From Agapanthus africanus (lineage: Eukaryota; Streptophyta; Magnoliopsida; Asparagales; Amaryllidaceae): a stretch of DNA of 64,000 nt. Where the stretch lies: contig CM057346.1 of assembly GCA_030015575.1 (NCBI GenBank), forward strand, positions 559,370,315 through 559,434,314. Reading direction: 5' to 3'. This document shows, piece after piece, positions 43,715 to 56,950 of this stretch. The number at the start of each line of letters is the position of its first letter. The first letter of the stretch is position 1. The position numbers and the translations under genes are program-made. The notes beneath the pieces were generated by a model that saw only the letters and a program-made list of their open reading frames with translations, was not told the DNA's origin and made no database searches.

Positions 43715-46521
43715 TGTCACGCCCCGCTTCCTAGTAGACAGAAACGATAACGTGGCAGGCCGTAACGTATTTACTAAGAAATAAATACGTTAAGCGTAAT
43801 TAAGCAATATATAAAATGAACAAGAATGACAAGAGTAGTAAAATAAAATAACAACTTTATTTACATTCATCTTTATATACAATTGTTTGAAAAGAAAAGA
43901 TATAATGAGTAAAGCAGTGCCTAAACAATAGTATACAGGAAAGTAAGTACAAGGAACTAGAAGTCAAGTTGTGCCGCAAGCTGGTCCAAGTCCTCCTAGC
44001 TCGGCTCAATCTCTTCAGTGACTGGTTCTTCTGATGAACATTCCAGAGAAAGAAATAGAAAGGAATGTCATCAGCGAACTAACGCTCGGTAAGACCCAAA
44101 AGAAAAAAGAGAATATAACAAGTAATATGAAATGAACAGGTAAGTTGTGTATGATTGATTACTGGTATATGATAATTATTCTAACGTGGTTGTTTGTAAC
44201 TTGGTAAAGAAGGTATTCATGTATACGAGAGGAGTCCATCTTACCCCGTGGATTATGGTAACATGTAGTACAAGACCCCATCATAACTCATGGGACAACG
44301 GCATGTGAATTCATATAGGTGTCTTTTAAGTGACCTCTCGTGCCACGATATACGTTCCGTACCAATCTACCATTTTATCCTCATGTAATGTATTGTATAA
44401 ATTATATTTACAAGTTTTGCCGAAACCATGGATACAAAATGTTCAAGTATTCTTGTTCAGGAAGTAATCATGTATTCAAGTTGTCAAGTTAAGTTATAAC
44501 CATGGTTCGGTCAAGTCAAGTCAAGTATACATGTTTGATATTGATATTTGGATTCGAGTATTCATATTCATGATCAAGTATTCATGTTTGATTTTGGATT
44601 CAGGTTTGAATTGGACTCAGACTGAGTCAGACACTTGTACTGGTTTAATTCTGGAATTCTTAAGTTCGGGAGTCATCGGTAACTGCTGCACATGGAAGAC
44701 AAGATTTGTGTCTTTTCCAAAATAATTACTATTGATAACTCTGTTAAGGTGTCTACCTTAAATAGTGAAGCACTTACTTTTTCCTTCTCCCTGGGGTTCA
44801 AGAGAATTGATCCCGCTTAAATCTATATTTACTAAAGTCCTTAAAATATGGTTTTTATATAACTCGAGGGGGTTTTATGAAAAATATTTTGATATAGTTA
44901 AAAAGTAAATCTCGAGGGTGATTAGTATTACTTAGAGTTTACATGAGCATGGATTTTAAGTATTATGGTATTTTAATAATAAATACTTAGTTTTGGAAAG
45001 TTCATGGTATTTTATTGAAAAACTTGTCCTTTTTGGTATCTTGATGACATATTATTGGCATTTGTTAATCTTTCATTTTTAGAAAAATATAGGTTTATTA
45101 TATTTTGAAAATATGGATTTATAATTTTATATAATTTTAATTTTAAAAATAATTATATTTTATTTAGAAAATTCGTATTTCTTAAAAACGTATTTAAATC
45201 CTTTCGAGATCGAATGGTCCGAGAGGAGATCTGCATCTTACTCTATTAGTCCAAGAATGTGAGATAATCCGTACCATCTATTAGCGGGTCCCCTAAAAAG
45301 AGTTGTAGATGCATAATTGCCAAGGAAATGAAATACCGTTTTAAAAGAAATCCGGTTTTAAAGTAGGTGGTATTTTATTGTAAAGTTTTCTTCGTAACAA
45401 ATATTCATAAAAAGAGACATCATGCTATGGATCCAAGTGTGCGTGTGGGGTAGGTCGTTACCCCGTGAAGTTTTCCTAAAGGTATTGTTAAGCAATTTTG
45501 TCGAAAATATATGATAACAAAGTTCAAGATATTTTAATGTAAAAGTTCAATTATGATTGTTTTACATGAGATTCTTGGGTAAAATTTGTTCTAAACATTG
45601 GTATTAAGATTACAAGTGAAGTGGTAAAATTAGATTGTCCAAATGATAAAGGAGAATGGAGTTATCGATTTTAGAAAAGATGATATCGGTAATAACTCCA
45701 CTTTTACCGATTTTGTTTAAAAAAAGAAATTCAATGAAGAGAAAGAGAATTTGGGAGGGATTTATGGTTTAGAAAGTTCAAAGAAAGGGTTAGGAAGGAA
45801 AGGGCGTCTTTGTGGCGTCGTGGGAGCTCCGGAATTGGCTTCTATTTTCGCCGGAACCAACTTGCTCGCTAACTCCATTTTACTTCACTTGCACTAGAAA
45901 CTTTTTTTTTAGAGTTTTGGCTAGAATTTTCAGAATGGTGCTGAGCCAAAGTGTGGGGTGGTATTTATAGTGGAGAATTAGGGTTTGGGAATTTAAAATG
46001 AGGATTAAAAGCATTAAAATTATGTTTAATTGTGAAATGAAAGGTCTCTATTTGATTGCAGGGAAATCAAACAGTGCAGAGGGATTAGGGATAGCTGAAG
46101 AGTCATGTGTGCAGAGCACAGGCTTCATTGGCCAATATCTGATCGTCGGCGTCGACCCTATGCGCAATTCCACCGGTCGATCTAGGGCTTTATGTCTCGA
46201 GATTCGTGCTACGTGGATTATTCAGAGTTTACTCCATTTTCTACATGTTTGATTTTTCTGAACTTTTCATTTCCCCGTGTATTGCACGTGCAATCTTTTG
46301 GGCTTCCAAAAAGTTAAAAAAAATTCAGAAAAAATAATTGTGTCTGATTGGAATTGAACACAGGGGCTACGTCACAGCAGTGCAGGGGCTTTACCAGCGA
46401 GCTACAAGTTGTTTCTTACTGTTATTTCACAAAATTGACTTATAACTCAAACTCAGGCTGTAAAACTCATTTCTTGTATATTAACAATAAAATTTCCGTA
46501 CAAGATTTTAGAGTCGTTACA
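43715..46521 (-). mobile_element. 3' LTR of the Tekay element
   Basis: Starts tgtcacgccccgctt and ends gtcgttaca on the plus strand. A minus-strand TATAAATA box lies at 45962-45969. Near the minus-strand start is a tRNA-like segment (46350-46410). Open frames within it are not conserved with known proteins. Confidence 0.92.
46350..46410 (-). other. tRNA-like segment in the Tekay 3' LTR
   Basis: On the minus strand gtagctcgctggtaaagccc is followed 30 bases on by tgtgttcaattcc, approximating the A and B boxes of a tRNA gene. A ctgcactgctgtgacgtag stretch lies between them. Equivalent copies are at about 54100-54160 (minus) and 63885-63945 (plus). No full cloverleaf is proven. Confidence 0.5.
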
Positions 46522-46538
46522 TTCTATCCTCCTTATAA
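46522..46538 (-). other. Polypurine tract of the Tekay element
   Basis: The minus strand reads ataaggaggatagaa directly before TGTAACGAC. It is preceded by aaatttcgaggacgaaattt, the conserved sequence before the tract in Tekay/Del elements. Confidence 0.85.
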
Positions 46539-46572
46539 AAATTTCGTCCTCGAAATTTACAGTTATATAGGG

Positions 46573-46740
46573 ACTAATTTTCAAATAGATAAGGGTATCT
46601 TGCACGCATATTTTCTTCTCGTTCCCATGTTGATTCTCCTGGTGAATTCTTTCTCCACTTCACTCGGACCAAGTTTACTTCCTTGTTCTATAATGTCTTC
46701 ATCTTTCGGTCCAGAATCTCAACGGGTTTTTGCTCACAGA
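46573..46740 (-). pseudogene. Tekay chromodomain
   Basis: Minus-strand translation gives PVEILDRKMKTL, one stop, then NLVRVKWRKNSPGESTWERE and RYPYLFEN. This matches the chromodomain order (ILDRK, VKW, ATWE, YP-LF) at the C-terminus of chromovirus integrase, which is thought to guide integration to particular chromatin. Confidence 0.85.
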
Positions 46741-46810
46741 TTAGATCAGTCTGTACTGTGAGCTCTGAATGATCGAGTATATGGCTGGAGACACTCACAT
46801 ATCATCGTAG

Positions 46811-47961
46811 TTAGGATATGTGGAACACGTTGTGCACTCCTTCCAATGAGGATGGTAGTGCTAAACGGTATGCCACTTCTCCAACTCGTTCGAGTGTGTC
46901 GAGTGGTCCTATGTATCTTGAACTTAACTTACCCCTCTTGCTAAAGCGGATCACTCCTCTATTCGAAGAGATCTTCAAGAATACACAGTCTCCAGGTTGG
47001 AACTCCAGATGTTGCCGCTTTGCATCTGCCCAATACTTCTGTCGGTCTTGATCTATGCGCATTCTTTCTCTGACCGTTCGAACTATGTCCAAAGTTGCCA
47101 CGATCATCTCTGGTTCAAGGAGTTCACGATCTCCAATGTCGTCCTAACTTAGTGGTGAACGACACTTTCGTCCGTAGAGTGCTGCGAATGGTGCCATTCC
47201 AATACTTGCCTGATAACAGTTGTTGTATGAAAACTCCACAAGGTGTAGGTGATCTTCCCACGAACCTTCGAAGTCTAACATACAAGCTCTTAGTATGTCC
47301 TCCAGAATCTGAATTGTTCGCTCGGACTGTCCGTCCGTTTGTGGATGATAAGCCGTGCTGAAATTCAGACTCGTTCCCAGGTTAGCTTGCAGATTCTGCC
47401 AAAACTGTGATCGGAATTTTGTATCACGATCGGAGACGATGCAAACAGGTACTCCATGTAATCTCACGATCTCCTGCATGAGTTCATGGGTATCAAATAT
47501 AGTACATATTGAAGGTTTAAATCTTACTTTGGTTTTATACTTACCTCCATGTACTTCTTTGCTAACGTCTCGGTAGATTTGCCAACTCGAAATAGAATAA
47601 AGTGAGCTGACTTGGTGAGTCGATCCACAATAACCCATATTGCGTCGTTGCCTTTCATGCTGCGAGGAAGGGCAGTCATGAAGTCCATGGTAATGTGCTG
47701 CTATTTCCATTCTGGGATTGGTAACGGCTGAAGTAGACCAGAAGTTCTGTGATGTTCAGCCTTTACTTGCTGACATACCAAACACTTGGCTACGCTTCTA
47801 GCTAGTTCGCGCTTCATTCCATGCCACCAGTAGTGTTGTCGTAGATTCTTGTACATTTTCATACTACCGGGGTGTACATAATAAGGAGAGCTGTGAGCTT
47901 TATTCGTCAACTCTTCTCGAACTGGGCCGATAGGTACACATAATCGACTTCCATATTTCAA
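46811..47961 (-). pseudogene. Tekay integrase
   Basis: The zinc finger shows H-x-H (SSPYYVHPGSMKMY) and CLVCQQVK. The core has VSDRDTKF (second catalytic D) and QTDGQSERT (catalytic E), with the first D region disrupted near 47640-47700 by a frameshift. The C-terminus LSSRYIGPLDTLERVGEVAY is the GPY/F module. The frames 47961-47701, 47710-47144 and 47107-46811 are adjacent but shifted. Confidence 0.9.
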
Positions 47962-48149
47962 AAATCCGTCTTCGTGGATAATGAAGTCAGTTCAAAGTCC
48001 ACTTTCTACTTGTTCTCAGATCTTTTGTAGCTTGGTATCATTTGCTTGAGCTACCTTGATCTGATTGACTAGAGTGGACTAGACTTGTAAGTTCATCATA
48101 TATGAAGCGTTACCTGGCATAACTATTTCGATCGCCAATCCGTGCAATT

Positions 48150-48860
48150 CTTGTTGTAGTTTCTACTGAGCGGTGATGTTCATTGCTAATGGCTGGTGGC
48201 TAAGTGCATCAGGAACTATGTTCATCTTCCCAGAATGATACTGTAGGTTGATGTCGAAGTCCGCCATGAGTTCTAGCCATCTTCTCTGCCGCAAGTTTAA
48301 TTCCTTTTGAGTAAATACACATTTCAGACTCTTGTGGTCACTCTATATATCCACTCGTTTTCCCAGAAGATAGTGGCGCCAAATATTAAGTACGAAGATG
48401 ACGGTTGCCAACTCCAGATCATGTGTTGGATAGTTGCACTCATGAATCCTCAGCCGTCTTGATGCAAAATCCACAACTTTTCCATGCCGGTGTAGAACAC
48501 ATCCTAATCCTTTACCGAACGCATCACAATGTACAACGAATCCTCCAGATTGATCCGGTATTACAGGATAGGAGCATAAGTTAATCTTGACTTGAGTTCT
48601 ACAAAAGCTTTTTCACATGCTTCTGACCACACGAATGCTTCATCTTTACGTGTAAGCTTGGTCTAGGGTGCTGCAATCTTTGAGAAGCCTTCAATGAATT
48701 ATCAGTAATATCTTGCTAATCCCAAGAAACTTCGTGTATTTTTCACCGTCTTTGGTATCGGCCATTCGCTGACAGCTGACACCTTAGCTGGATCTACTGA
48801 AAATCCTTCGCCTGAAACGATATGTCCGAGAAATCCGACTTGATCTAGCCAAAATTCACA
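48150..48860 (-). pseudogene. Tekay RNase H region, degraded
   Basis: No long frame is open, but translated pieces such as [16 protein letters not shown] and [20 protein letters not shown] (48720-48850) are the reverse transcriptase-RNase H connection. VYSDHKSLKY-type and RQRRWLELMADFDINLQY-like remains lie near 48250-48370. Many stops are present. Confidence 0.7.
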
Positions 48861-48889
48861 CTTACTGTACTTGACGTAGAGCTGATGTT

Positions 48890-49434
48890 GTCACAATATC
48901 TCCTGGACAATCCGTAAGTGCTCGGCGTGTTCTTTCCGATTATTTAAATATACTAGGACGTCGTCGATGAATATGACAATGAACTTGTCTAAGTACTCTC
49001 AGAAAGCTTGATTCATCAGATTCATGAAGATGGCAGGTGCATTGGTCACTCCAAATGGCATTACGAGATATTCATAATGACCATAGCGAGTCTTAAATAC
49101 CGTCTTCGGAATATCGGACTCTTTGACCTTCACCCGATGATAACCCAAACGAAGATCTAACTTCGAAAATACACAAGACCCACTTAGCTGATTAAAAAAG
49201 GCCATAGATGCGCGGTAGTGGATACTTGTTCTTAATCGTCACTTCGTTCAGAGCTCGATAATCCACACACTTCCTGTATGAACCTTCTTTCTTCTTCACT
49301 AGTAATACCGGAGATCCGTAACTTGAAGTACTGGGATGAATCCAACCTTTCTTCAGGAGTTTGTCCAACTGAATGCGGATCTCTTTCAATCCTTCTGGAC
49401 TTAGCTGGTACGGAGCTTTGATTACAGGTTGCAC
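48890..49434 (-). pseudogene. Tekay reverse transcriptase
   Basis: Conserved blocks are in order: [76 protein letters not shown] and IFIDDVLVY with the catalytic Asp pair. A frameshift lies between 49192 and 49205 and a stop follows NQAF near 48997. The usual active site in this clade is YIDD or FIDD. Confidence 0.92.
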
Positions 49435-49467
49435 ACCAGGTTGTAAATCGATGCTGAATTCAAGAGC

Positions 49468-50010
49468 TCAATCGGGAGGCAAACCTGATATATCTTCCGG
49501 GAATACATCCTCGAACTCTCGAACTATCTCTGGCTTCGATTTTTCCGCTTGCAATGCTGCAACCACTGCCTTCTTTGGTTTTGCTTTGTAGATGCTAGGT
49601 TCCAAGGTACGGTCTCCACTCTTGAAATAGAACACTGGATGATCTGGTATTTTGAACACTACCTTCCTTTGGCGACAGTCGATGGTAGCGAAAAAAGTTC
49701 CCAGCCAGTCCATTCTCAAGACTACGTCGAAGTTTGGTATGTCCGGCACCTTGAAATCTGCATAAAATTCTCTACTGCAGACGGCCACTGGACACAGATC
49801 GTATCCCAAAGTTGCTTTTAGAACGCCGTTCCCTGAACTGACATTCCAGCTGGATACAAACGGTTTAACTGAAATCGCATGAGTTCAAATGAACCATTGT
49901 GACATAAAGCAATGTGATGCTCCAGTGTCGAAGAGAACTAGAGCAGGTAGGGAGGCTACTAGTATAGTACCAAAGTTGTGTGAGGTTGGGTTTAGATATA
50001 GAAAAAATTC
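49468..50010 (-). pseudogene. Tekay aspartic protease
   Basis: The motif ALVLFDTGASHCFMS holds the catalytic D-T-G; downstream is VVLRMDWLGTFFATIDC, the usual second conserved block (ILGMDWL in related elements). The two parts are in different frames, joined near 49800-49890. The linker to reverse transcriptase contains FEDVFPEDISGLPPD. Confidence 0.88.
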
Positions 50011-50273
50011 AGTGATACACCAGGGTTGAAAAATTGAAAGGATTGGGAAGTTACCAGTGATAACTTGCTCTGTGGCTTGGCCTTCTTGACCGTCATTGTG
50101 AAAGCCTGACGTCATGGTACATTCCTCCTTGCTGGAGGCACATTCCTCTGTCCTTGGGTCATGTTTCTCTGCCCTTGAGGCACGTTTCTCTGTGCCTGAT
50201 GGAATTGATGTTGAGGCTATGCAGGAGGTCCACGTGAAGCTGGTGCACGGAGAGCTAAACAGGGTGCAGGAGC

Positions 50274-51340
50274 CTAAATGGCTGGCTGCCGCGGGGCTGT
50301 GATTGCTGGTCTGGGTGCTGGTGCTGTGTTGATACGATATGGACATGTTCCTATCGCATAAGTGGATGCGCCACAAATCAAACACAGGCCATTTGCATGC
50401 CTGCAGTCCTTTGCCAGGTGTCCCGTCCTCCTGTAGTAGAAACAAAATTCTGGATTGGACCAGTTAAATGATCTTCCCGGTTTCCTGGGTGCAAAGGTCG
50501 GCCTAGAAGAGGCTCCTCCTGTCATCTGTGCGGCAGGGCGTTTCATACCGGCAGTCTGCCTTTTTTCTTCACAACTGCCTCATAGCGTCGGGCAGCCTTC
50601 AAAGCAAGTTCATGGGTTGGAAAATCCCCTGTAGTGAGTGCAGCTTGGATTTCCGGGTCCAACCCCTACTGAAATCGTCGTGCCCGGATCTCAGCAGTAG
50701 GAATCAGGTATGTAGCGAACTTGTTACGACTTTGTGTTAGCAGTGTAATGGGTGAGATCAGGAAGTTGAATATTGAGACAATATCTTACCTACTGAGTAT
50801 GGTAAACACATCATCGTATTTATCCACAGACTTGACCCACATCGAGCCTTGCTGTAGATGAATGAAATGCTGCTCTATATCAAAACAGGCATTCTCAGGG
50901 AAGTACTTCGCATCGAACAGACCGTGAAACGGCTTCCACTCTATTGGCTGGGTGAGACGGTTTTCTTCATCCTTCCACCAGACTCTGGCATTGTCGGTTA
51001 GTTGCAACTTAGTAACTCTCACCCATGCAATATCTGGCACTTGAGCTGCTGTTAGATCATTTTCGATTGATTGAGCCCATTCGTCTAACTCCAGTGGGCT
51101 TTCTTTTCCCGAGAAGTGTTTTAGATGTAGTGCCCGAAATTGTTCGACTCCGGGTGCCTCGGCTTCGGGGCGGTGCATGAGAATAGCAGTCTGCTGCTGC
51201 TGATCCTCCAGAAGGCTCTTGACAGCCTCAAGCAGTACCGTTTGCTCATTGATAAGAGCTGCAATGGTAGGTGATGGTGGTAGAGTAGGCGGTGGAATGT
51301 TGCCATTGACATTGGTACTGGTGTTGTTCGGAGAATCCAT
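50274..51340 (-). pseudogene. gag: Tekay gag with zinc knuckle
   Basis: The ATG at 51340 begins a 184-residue open part. It contains FRALHLKHFSGKESPLE and ARVWWKDEE, the gag capsid-like core; the frame then breaks near 50780. The nucleic-acid-binding end has FYYRRTGHLAKDC, where the second Cys of the C-C-H-C knuckle is replaced by Tyr. A following C-x2-C (CLICG) is present. Confidence 0.85.
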
Positions 51341-51483
51341 TACCTTGATAAAAAAGGCATGATTATGATAGATTCAAGAAATTAGAAATGTAAGGAATGT
51401 ATAGTTACCGATTCTTATAATTCTTATGATATATTGCTTAAGACTTCATGCAGAACTGACATGCATGGGCCGCTAACAAAACC

Positions 51484-54263
51484 TGTCACACCCCGCTTTT
51501 CAGTAGACGGAAAAGATGACGTGGCAGGCCGCAACGTATCTATTAAGAAATAAATACGTTAAGCGTAATTAAGCAATAAATAAAATGAACAAGAATGAAA
51601 AGAGTAGTAAAATAAAACAACAACTTTATTTACATTCATCTTTACATACAATTGTTTGAAAAGAAAAGATACAATGAGTAAAGCAGTGCCTAAACAATGG
51701 TATACAAGAAAGTAAGTACAAGGAACTAAAAATCAGGCTGTGCCGCAAGCTGGTCCAAATCCTCCTGGCTCGGCTCAATCTCTTAAGTGACCGGTCCTCC
51801 TGACGAACATTCCAGAGAAAGAAACAGAAAGGAATGTCGTCAGCGAACTAACGCTCGGTAAGTCCCAAAAGAAGAAAGAGAATATAACAAGTAATGTGCA
51901 TGAACAGGTAAGTTGTGTATGATTGATTACTGATATATGATAGTTATTCTAACGTGATTATTTGTACCTTGGTAAAGAAAGTATTCATGTATACGAGAGG
52001 AGTCTATCTTACCCCATGGACTATGGTAACATGTAGTACAAGACCCCGTTATAACCCACGGGACAACGGCGCGTGAATTCATATAGGTCTCTTTTAAGTG
52101 ACCTTTCGTGCCAAGATATACGTTCCGTACCAATCTACCCCTTTATCCCCGCGTAATATATTGTATAAATTATATTTACAAGTCTTGTCGAAACCATAGA
52201 TACAAAATGTTCAAGTATTAATCTTTAGGATGTAGTCATGTATTCAAGTAGTCAAGTCAAGTTATAACCATGGTTCGGTCAAGTCAAGTCAAGTATACAT
52301 GTTTGATATTGATGTTTGGATTTGAGTATTCATGTACATGATCAAGTATTCATCTTTGATTTTGGATTCAGGTTTGAATTGGACTCAGACTTAGTTAGAC
52401 ACTTGTACTGGTTTAACTATGAAATTCTTAGGTTCGGGAGTTATCGGTAACTGCTGCATATGGACGGCAGGATTTGTGTCTTTTTTCTAAGAAAATTATC
52501 ATTGATAACTCCGTTAAACTGTCTACCTTAAATAGGCAAGCACTCACTTTCTCCGGCTCAAGAGGCTCAAGAAAATTGATCTCGCTTAAACCTATATTTA
52601 CTAAAGTCTTTAAAATTTGGTTTTTATATAACTCGAGGGGGTTTTATGAAAAATATTTTAATATAGTTAAAAAGTAAATCTCGAGGGTAATTAGTATTAC
52701 CTAGGATTTTTATGAGCATGGATTTTAAGTATTGTGGTATTTTAATGATAAACACTTAGCTTTGGAAAGTTCATGGTATTTTATTGAAAAACTTGTCCTT
52801 TTTGGTATCTTGATTACATATTATTGGCATTTGTTAATCTTTCATTTTTTAGAAAAATATAGGTTTATTATATTTTGAAAATATGGATTTATAATTTTAT
52901 ATAATTTAAATTTTAAAAACAATTTTATTTTATTTAGAAAATTCGTATTTCTTAAAAACGTATTTAAATCCTTTCGAGATCGAATGCTCCGTGAGGAGGT
53001 CTGCATCTCGCTTTAGTAGTCTAAGAATATGCGATAATTCGTACCATCTGTTAGCGGATCTCCTAAAGAGGGTCGTAGATATATAATCGCAAAGAAAATG
53101 AAATCACTTTAAAACAAATTCAGTTTTAAAGTAGGTGGTATTTTATTGTAAAGTTTTCTTCGTAACAAATATTCATACAAAAGAGGTATCGTGCTATGGA
53201 TCCAAGTGTGCGTGTGGAGTAAGTCGTTACCCCGTGAAGTTTTCCTAAATGTATTGTTAAGCAATTTTGTCGAAAAGATGTGATAACAAAGTTCAAGGTA
53301 TTTTAATGTAAAAGTTCTATCATGATTGTTTTACATGAGATTCTTGGGTAAAATTTATTCTAAACATTGGTATTAAGATTACAAATGAAGTGGTAAAATT
53401 AGATTGTCCAAATGATAAAGGAGAATGGAGTTATCGGTTTTAGAAAAGATGATATCAGTAATAACTCCACTTTTACCGATTTTGTTTAAAAAAAGAAATT
53501 CAATGAAGAGAAAGGGAGTTTAGGAGAGACTTACGATTTAGAAATCTCAAAGAAAGGGTTAGGAAGGAAAGGGTGTCGTCGTGGCGTTATCTTCGCCAGA
53601 ACCAATTTGCTCGCTAACTCCACTTTACTTCACTTGCACTAGGAACTTTTTAGAGATTTTTGGCTAGAAGTTTTAGAATGGCACTGAACCAAAATTTGGG
53701 GTGGTATTTATAGTAGAGAATTAGGGTTTGGAAATTAAAAATGTGGATTAAAAGTATTAAAATTATGTTTAATTGTGAAATGAAAGGTCTCTGTTTGATT
53801 GCAGGGAAATCAAACAGTGCAGAGGGGTTAGGGATAGCTGAAGAGTCATGTGTGCAGAGCACGGGCTTCATTGGCTAACATCTGACCGTCGGCGCCGGCC
53901 CCATGCACAATTCCACCGGTCGATCTAGGGCTTTAGTCTTGAGATTCGTGCCACGCGGATTATTCAGAGTTTACTCCATTTTCCACATATTTGATTTTTC
54001 TGAACTTTTCATTTCCCCGTGTATTGCACGTGCAATCTTTTGGGCTTCCAAAAGGTAAAAAAATATTCAGAAAAAATAATTGTGTCTGATGGGAATCAAA
54101 CACAGAGGCTACGTCATAGCAGTGCAGGGGCTTTACCAGTGAGGTACAAGTTGTTTCTTGCTGTTATTTCACAAAATTGACTTATAACTTAAACTCAGGC
54201 TATAAAACTCATTTCTTGTATATTAACAGTAAAATTTATGTACAAGATTTTAGAGTCGTTACA
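51484..54263 (-). mobile_element. 5' LTR of the Tekay element
   Basis: Starts tgtcacaccccgctt and ends gtcgttaca. It is collinear with the 3' LTR with many substitutions and small indels, so the insertion is older than the LARD. A minus-strand TATAAATA box is at 53705-53712. The bases next to it (minus strand ggttttgttagcgg) should be the primer site but do not match the initiator tRNA-Met type. Confidence 0.92.
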
Positions 54264-56367
54264 CACTTAATAGAACACTGCATAGTTACCAATGATTGCC
54301 TTATTGCACGATCACAGGCTCACATGCCACTTTAACACATCATTGGTATTGCCATGACACCGTAGGATTGCCATGCTCAATAGTATTATACTTATATTGA
54401 TGTTATTATATGAATGTGATTGATTGATATATCTGCGTATTAATTGTCAACTTAAGGATGTGGCATGAGGCATTGTTGACGATTATGATATTGATATTTT
54501 CGATAGGAAATCGAGAGCTATTCTTGTATGAATACATTTTAATAGAACACTTGCACATTTACTAATGATTTCCATGTTGCACGATTACAGACCGTATGCT
54601 ACATTACACATCATTAGTATTGCCATAACACAGTAGAAACTGCTATGCTTATTTGTGTTCTAGTTGTCCATTCTTGTATGCATAACACTCGATGATATTG
54701 ATATTGATATACGAATACCATTATCATGGACATTCGTATATGATTGTTTCCAATTATAGCGAAGATGATTATGGGTTTTGTCCTTATGGACTTGATGTTT
54801 TCCATGAATTTCGAGAAATCGCAATATAATTTTAAAACTTACTTGTGTTTGCAAAAGTGCGGTTTCCTATTGATAAGATAATTTGGACATCCACCGTGAC
54901 TTGTGTATTTATGATTGTGATATCTGATATCGAGACGGGGGATAGCCGATTGAGGATACATGGTGGATCTGATTCGGTATCTAGGGGAAAGAATCCGTAT
55001 GGAAAGACGGTGAACTAGAGAGGTGACGCGATACCGGTGATAGTAATGGACACGGCGAATATCTGGAGGATACCGACCAGTGTATTATGATAAGATTGAG
55101 ATGAGGAGTGATCCAAGAAACAATACCTAAGGAAACACCTGAGATTTACGTGTCGATAATTGGCACGATTTTCTGATGATTTTATTGGTGATGAGTTTCC
55201 ATTTCCGCGATCTGATTATGATGCACTTTATTTGATGTGATATGATATATGTGAGGGATCGATATAGATGCCCTTCACAGATTAATGAAATGGTTTAAGC
55301 TATATTGTAGCCAAACATGACTGATCCTACAGACAGTACCTGGAACACTATTTTCATTTATCGATATATATTAAAGAGGTTTTCAAAGGAGTTATAGCCT
55401 TCCTATTTTCCATATGTCTATGATGACACAAGAAACCTTCAAAAGAAAGCCTTCTTTAAACCATTTTCAAAAGGCGTGACATATACTTTAAACAAATTGC
55501 ATGTATTGCTTATTAAATCAACGTCCACTACTTATCTCTGATACATATCATACGACTATTTTGAAACGATTTACATATATACATCTTTGGCTACTTTATA
55601 GGCTTACTTGGATGCACGATATATATGTGATGATTACGCGATCCATTGGGATGCGTTTATAGTACTTGTGCTTTATACATATATTAGTACAGGATATGAT
55701 AGTATTATATTTTATGACTTAGGTAGATTATTATGTATTCGATTTCTATCTTGTGATATCTTTTTTTCTCACGAGTTGGCAACTCACCCCCATTGTTTCT
55801 TAGTTTCTTTCAAGATCGACCGTTCGGATCGTAGCGGCTTGCTGGTACACTTCTTCCGTCAGGCTCTTTGTAGGTAGATTACCGGTTGTATCGTAACCGC
55901 CTCTTGTATTGTATATATATTCTTTTTGGATCTAGTTATAAACTCCATCAATCATTTGTATATTTGTATTATCCACGACATAGAGATGAGACTTAGATAT
56001 GTGTTGTTTTGGGTATCGGACTCGTTTGGAGCCAACTTGAGTTATTACATATCTTTTATTTTCTGCTGTGATTCTTCGCCTTGGGCATCGTATATATATA
56101 TCTACGTGGATTGTGTCTTCTCCATTGAGCGTGAGCTAGCTCCCGTTTAGGGATGCTTTATATATATATATTATTTATGCTTATTTTACTTAAAATTTAC
56201 AAAGGAGGTGATGTCCGATTTTTAAACGACGAACATGTTTTCAATCAAACCTACTTATACTTTAAAAACAACTTGATTTCAATGTATAAAACCTTTTTTT
56301 CAAAACCACACCATCACTATTTTCTAAAATGGTTTATATTCCTTGTTTTTGGCTTACTTGGGTTACA
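54264..56367 (+). mobile_element. Chromovirus-type LTR, right part
   Basis: Resumes after the Tekay insertion with cacttaatagaacact. It contains a two-copy repeat about 272 bases apart (tagaacact... near 54270 and 54542) and ends GTTACA at 56367, complementary to the TGTAAC start at 41696. There is no coding sequence. It is then followed by Copia gag sequence. Confidence 0.6.
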
Positions 56368-56379
56368 GTGATGTCCTAT

Positions 56380-56950
56380 AGACTTTACGTGATTCAAGTG
56401 CCGGTCATGTGCCATTTCCAGGTCGTGATAGACGACTACAACCAAGGCTTTTCTAATGAGAAAATTGATGAATCTGAAGTTCCAGGAAGATTCCTTAATA
56501 GTGGAGTGCTTGAACGAAATTTAGAATATTGTAAATCAACCAGCATCCATGAAGATGCCGATTGAAAACGAGATGCAAGCGCTTATAGCATTGAGTTCCC
56601 TTCTGAATAGTTAGGAAACTCTGGTAGTTTTTTGAGCAACTCATTTCCTGATGGAGTTATTTCGATGAGCACAGTAACAAACTATCTCCTAAATAAAGAA
56701 TTAAGATGGAAATTATCAAGTAGATTATCTAATTCAATTTCACTTGTTGCAAGAGAGAGTCCGAAGTGGAGACAGGAACAAAACAATGATAGAAAAAAAT
56801 CAGAGATCGTGGTCTGTAAGAGATATGTCGAAAATAAGGTGTCATTACTACAATAAGATGGGTCACTATATGTCTGATTGACCCAAGATGAAGGAGGACT
56901 TAGATGATCTAAAAAGATGTAGAGAGTGTAAGGTCCTTAGTGCTCGCGCC
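56380..56950 (+). pseudogene. gag: Copia gag, 3' part with zinc knuckle
   Basis: Across frames the translation gives MQALIALSSLLNS, SLVARESPKWRQEQN and then CHYYNKMGHYMSD followed by a stop where the last Cys is usual, then PKMKEDLDDLKRC. This is the C-terminal half of a Copia gag with a C-x2-C-x4-H-x4-C knuckle damaged at two positions (second Cys is Tyr). It continues the gag left at 41695, so the element was split. It ends near 56950 without pol. Confidence 0.75.

Larger units (their letters stand above)
43715..54263 (-). mobile_element. Tekay-type chromovirus (Ty3/gypsy), complete ends
   Basis: Two LTRs of 2807 and 2780 bases (43715-46521 and 51484-54263) run TG...CA, with flanking bases cattt and cactt, a 5-base target duplication with one change. 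The polypurine tract is next to the left LTR, so it lies on the minus strand. Order is gag, protease, reverse transcriptase, RNase H, integrase with GPY-type C-terminus, then a chromodomain, as in the Tekay/Del clade. All domains carry stops or shifts. It has inserted into the chromovirus-type LTR at 41696-56367. Confidence 0.93.

Noticed and set aside
46348..46761. 137-codon plus-strand frame across the Tekay LTR edge
   Set aside because: It runs over the LTR end, polypurine tract and chromodomain in the wrong strand, so it is a shadow frame.
55608..56565. Series of 70-90 codon frames with hydrophobic runs
   Set aside because: They lie in the AT-rich chromovirus-type LTR; the run of aromatic and aliphatic residues reflects base composition.
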